48,112 nt of DNA from Bacteroidetes bacterium HGW-Bacteroidetes-3 (lineage in GTDB: Bacteria > Bacteroidota > Bacteroidia > Flavobacteriales > Flavobacteriaceae), in the NCBI GenBank assembly GCA_002842505.1, contig PHDE01000005.1, positions 1 through 48,112 on the forward strand. Reading direction: 5' to 3'. Under the pieces are notes generated by a model. The model saw only the letters and a program-made list of their open reading frames with translations, did not search any database and was not told where the DNA came from. The translations under genes were made by a program, and so were the position numbers. How positions within the stretch are numbered: the stretch's first letter is position 1; every line of letters starts with the position of its first letter. Positions 45,888-48,112 of the stretch are shown one piece after another.

Positions 45888-47639
45888 CTAAAAAACCTTA
45901 TAAATGGGCAGTTTTAAATGTGCATCTTCATAGTAAGAAGAGTTTTTGTAGATAAAATCCAACTGCGCTTCCGGACTTTCCCCAAAATCTTTGTCTGTTT
46001 TCATTTTCTGATTCAGCGAATTTCTCAAGCTCGGATTTTCCCGTAACAATTTTTCTGCAACATCTTCAAACACATAAGGTGAAAAGTGTTCTTTTTGCTC
46101 TAAAATAGTATCGAAAAAATTCCAGTTAAAGAAAGAATCCGTTGCTTCGGCTTCCAAAGTTTCCACAATATAACGAACGCCATTTTGCTGGATGGGAATA
46201 TAAATATCACCTTTTAGAAACAAAACATTTTTTGTTTCAGCAATAATTTCTGTATCATAATGAATATAATGGCCCTCAAAAGGTTTTGTGCTTGTTTTGT
46301 AATCTTTAATATGTTGTTCTTCAACATTTACAGTAGTGTCATTTTTAAAAACGGCAAATTCTATATTGTTGTCTTTTAAACGCTCCAAAACTTTTTGCCA
46401 GCCTTGTTTTAAAATATAAGCTTTTGGGAGTTGTATTTCTGCTGAAGGAATAAAGTTGATGAAATATTTTACTGGTTTTGTGTAAGGTTTTGTGCGGTCG
46501 TAAAATAAACGCTTGCCATTGGTGACTTTGCTGTCGATATAACTTCCTTCGTAGCCTTTAAATTGCAATGTTGCAAAAGTGTTTTTATCAAGTTCAAAAG
46601 AAATGGGATAGGTTTTTTTCGCCAAAATCTTCGACACTGTATTTAGGCGAAGTTCTTTAATTTTTTCACCTTTTTCCATGGTGAAATCGATGACAGATTC
46701 CAGCAAACTGTAGGTTTCCTCAACACGTTGCTTGTATGGTTTTAACATATGGGTTTCCACCATCATTCCCAACGTGTTGAATAAAGTGGTATAACCGGTT
46801 GAATAACGCGGACTGTCGAAAAACTGACTAAAACCGGCTTCAGGTGTTGTTCCCCAAACGTTGACATACGGCGTAATAATGATATTTTTTTTAAGTAACG
46901 ATGCTTCAATATTGGGTCTCATTTCATTTTCTATAAAATCGCCCAAGTCATTTCCCAAATTATTGTGTTGCGTAAATAAATGCGTAATGCCATATTGGTA
47001 ATCGGCGCCGTTGCTTACGTGATTGTCGATAAAAACATCGGGTTTTACCAAATGAAAAATTTCGGCAAAAGCTTTGGCGTTTTTGGTATCGGCTTTGATA
47101 AAATCCCGATTTAAATCAAAATTTTGGGCATTTCCTCGGAATCCATATTCTTTTGGGCCGTTTTGGTTTGCGCGAGAAAAACTGTTTCTGTTTAAAGCGC
47201 CGCCAATATTGTAAATTGGGATAACCGCAATCACCACATTTTTTAATTTTTTGATGTTGTTTTTATCCTGAACAATATTTCTCAACAACATCATACTTGC
47301 ATCCACGCCGTCAGATTCTCCGGGGTGAATGGCATTGTTGATTAAGACAGTATTTTTTTTGCTGCCGTGAATTTTATCGAAATTAAATTCTTTTGAAGCG
47401 CTGAAAACTACTAGATGCAAAGGAAATCCGCTGTCTGTTTCGCCCATTTCCAACATAGAAATTTCTGGATACGCGGCTGCCAATTCTTTGTAAAATGCGA
47501 TGGTTTCCTGATAGGTTGAAGTTTCTGTGCCATTCGATTTTTCAAAAGTTGTCTTAAAATCGGGCAATGTTTTTTGGGCTGAAATTGCACTCGAAAAAAA
47601 AGTGATTAACCCTAAAAACAGCAATTTATTAAAGTGCAT
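45888..47639 (-). CDS. M14-family zinc carboxypeptidase, secreted
   Basis: Exported metallopeptidase of 583 residues with a signal peptide (about 1-21, cut near SAQ). The M14 zinc ligands are His105 and Glu108 in AIHPGESDG and a later His in VFIDNHVSNGADYQYG (about 205). The catalytic Glu is probably in MMVETHMLKPY (about 300). The C-terminal 250 residues are beta-rich and lack a T9SS sorting domain, so periplasmic location is more likely than the surface. It begins 2 bp after coaD on the same strand and ends 21 bp from the convergent fic gene. Confidence 0.93.
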   Translation of the reverse strand: MHFNKLLFLGLITFFSSAISAQKTLPDFKTTFEKSNGTETSTYQETIAFYKELAAAYPEISMLEMGETDSGFPLHLVVFSASKEFNFDKIHGSKKNTVLINNAIHPGESDGVDASMMLLRNIVQDKNNIKKLKNVVIAVIPIYNIGGALNRNSFSRANQNGPKEYGFRGNAQNFDLNRDFIKADTKNAKAFAEIFHLVKPDVFIDNHVSNGADYQYGITHLFTQHNNLGNDLGDFIENEMRPNIEASLLKKNIIITPYVNVWGTTPEAGFSQFFDSPRYSTGYTTLFNTLGMMVETHMLKPYKQRVEETYSLLESVIDFTMEKGEKIKELRLNTVSKILAKKTYPISFELDKNTFATLQFKGYEGSYIDSKVTNGKRLFYDRTKPYTKPVKYFINFIPSAEIQLPKAYILKQGWQKVLERLKDNNIEFAVFKNDTTVNVEEQHIKDYKTSTKPFEGHYIHYDTEIIAETKNVLFLKGDIYIPIQQNGVRYIVETLEAEATDSFFNWNFFDTILEQKEHFSPYVFEDVAEKLLRENPSLRNSLNQKMKTDKDFGESPEAQLDFIYKNSSYYEDAHLKLPIYKVF

Positions 47640-47641
47640 CC

Positions 47642-48100
47642 TTATAATTTTTTTGGAACACTTCCCGGAACAAAACCGGAAATATCGCCGCCATTTCGCA
47701 AAACATCGCGCACAATGCTGGAACTTATAAAGGAAGTGTCGGCAGAAGTCAATAAAAACACCGTTTCAACAGTCGATAATTTTCTGTTGGTTTGGGCAAT
47801 TGCTTTTTCAAACTCAAAATCCGCCGGATTTCTCAAACCTCTTAAAATAAAATGGATATTTAACTTTTTGCAGAAATCAATGGTTAAGCCAGTATACGTT
47901 TCCACCTTTATTTTTGGTTCATTGGCATAATGTTTTTTGATAAAATTAACACGTTCCTCTAAAGAAAATAAGTAGGCTTTTTCTGTATTTACGCCAACGG
48001 CAATAATAATTTCAGCGAATAAAGGCAGCGCTCGGTTAATAATATCAACGTGTCCTAAAGTAATTGGGTCAAATGATCCAGGGAAAACTGCTTTTTTCAT
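47642..48100 (-). CDS. coaD: Pantetheine-phosphate adenylyltransferase
   Basis: Makes dephospho-CoA from phosphopantetheine and ATP. The 152-residue product has the nucleotidyl-transferase start KKAVFPGSFDPITLGHVDII with the T-x-G-H motif (about 14-17), the ILRGLRNPADFEFE segment and the ATP loop TSFISSSIVRDVLRNGGDISGFVP (about 119-142). The ATG at 48100 is right at the window edge, so its promoter is not visible. It is cotranscribed with the M14 peptidase. Confidence 0.97.
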   Translation of the reverse strand: MKKAVFPGSFDPITLGHVDIINRALPLFAEIIIAVGVNTEKAYLFSLEERVNFIKKHYANEPKIKVETYTGLTIDFCKKLNIHFILRGLRNPADFEFEKAIAQTNRKLSTVETVFLLTSADTSFISSSIVRDVLRNGGDISGFVPGSVPKKL

Positions 48101-48112
48101 GAATTGTGATTT

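Noticed and set aside
1-48112. CRISPR arrays, tRNA or rRNA genes, insertion sequences, phage genes
   Set aside because: No cloverleaf-like GGTTCGAATCC segments, regular spacer-repeat arrays, transposase or integrase motifs were found on either strand.

Overview
The window comes from a low-GC member of the Bacteroidota, almost certainly a Flavobacteriia/Flavobacteriaceae chromosome. Several things point there: many TAnnTTTG-type -7 promoter boxes, a type IX secretion (T9SS) C-terminal sorting domain, and family orders typical of flavobacteria (rsfS-ftsH-LUD-cdsA-psd-ACBP, tandem DUF368-aroE-DUF349, Rcp1-like receiver next to a sensorless kinase). I see no rRNA, tRNA, CRISPR array, transposase or phage gene. 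The genus cannot be named from the sequence.

Layout. 1-885: 3' truncated tRNA-dihydrouridine synthase. 1019-2531: a small unknown gene and a RES-Xre toxin-antitoxin pair with its own operator-like repeats. 2979-12318: the most interesting region. A receiver protein, a sensorless histidine kinase and a LytTR response regulator precede a periplasmic chaperone-like protein, a large outer-membrane barrel built like an usher (two Ig-like domains, barrel, two C-terminal regulatory-like Ig domains), two small secreted subunits, a degenerate receiver-HPt protein, and two further secreted paralogues of the first subunit. Pairs of LytTR-type boxes spaced 21 bp apart lie before the receiver gene and both stand-alone subunit genes. 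I propose a LytTR-controlled, chaperone/usher-like surface fibre or secretion system that I cannot match to a named one.

12431-17993: a methyltransferase, a GlcG/HbpS-like protein, an AraC regulator and a thioredoxin-ApbE-DUF4266-DUF3570 operon. A decayed 3' fragment of a second DUF3570 gene lies at about 13330-13430. 18281-21388: RNase Z, a tiny T9SS-tailed protein, a STAS-like protein, pyrB and pyrR. 21523-28112: a TPR protein, a tandem intergenic duplication, two DUF368 polyprenyl-phosphate transporters, aroE and a DUF349 protein with 39-residue tandem repeats. 28205-33605: a seven-gene operon for membrane lipid synthesis, FtsH and ribosome silencing, divergent from birA. 34445-36075: a SRPBCC protein, pyrE and a Nudix gene, the last two divergent with only 7 bp between their start codons.

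36085-40216: a MobA-like nucleotidyltransferase, XdhC, and a Tat-exported two-subunit molybdenum hydroxylase. 40388-43325: a pseudouridine synthase and topoisomerase III; topB carries in-frame copies of a 24-bp repeat whose core also occurs in two intergenic regions. 43326-48100: a hairpin-rich element, a BamE-like small protein, an acetyltransferase, a Fic protein behind a doubled dyad operator, an M14 peptidase and coaD.
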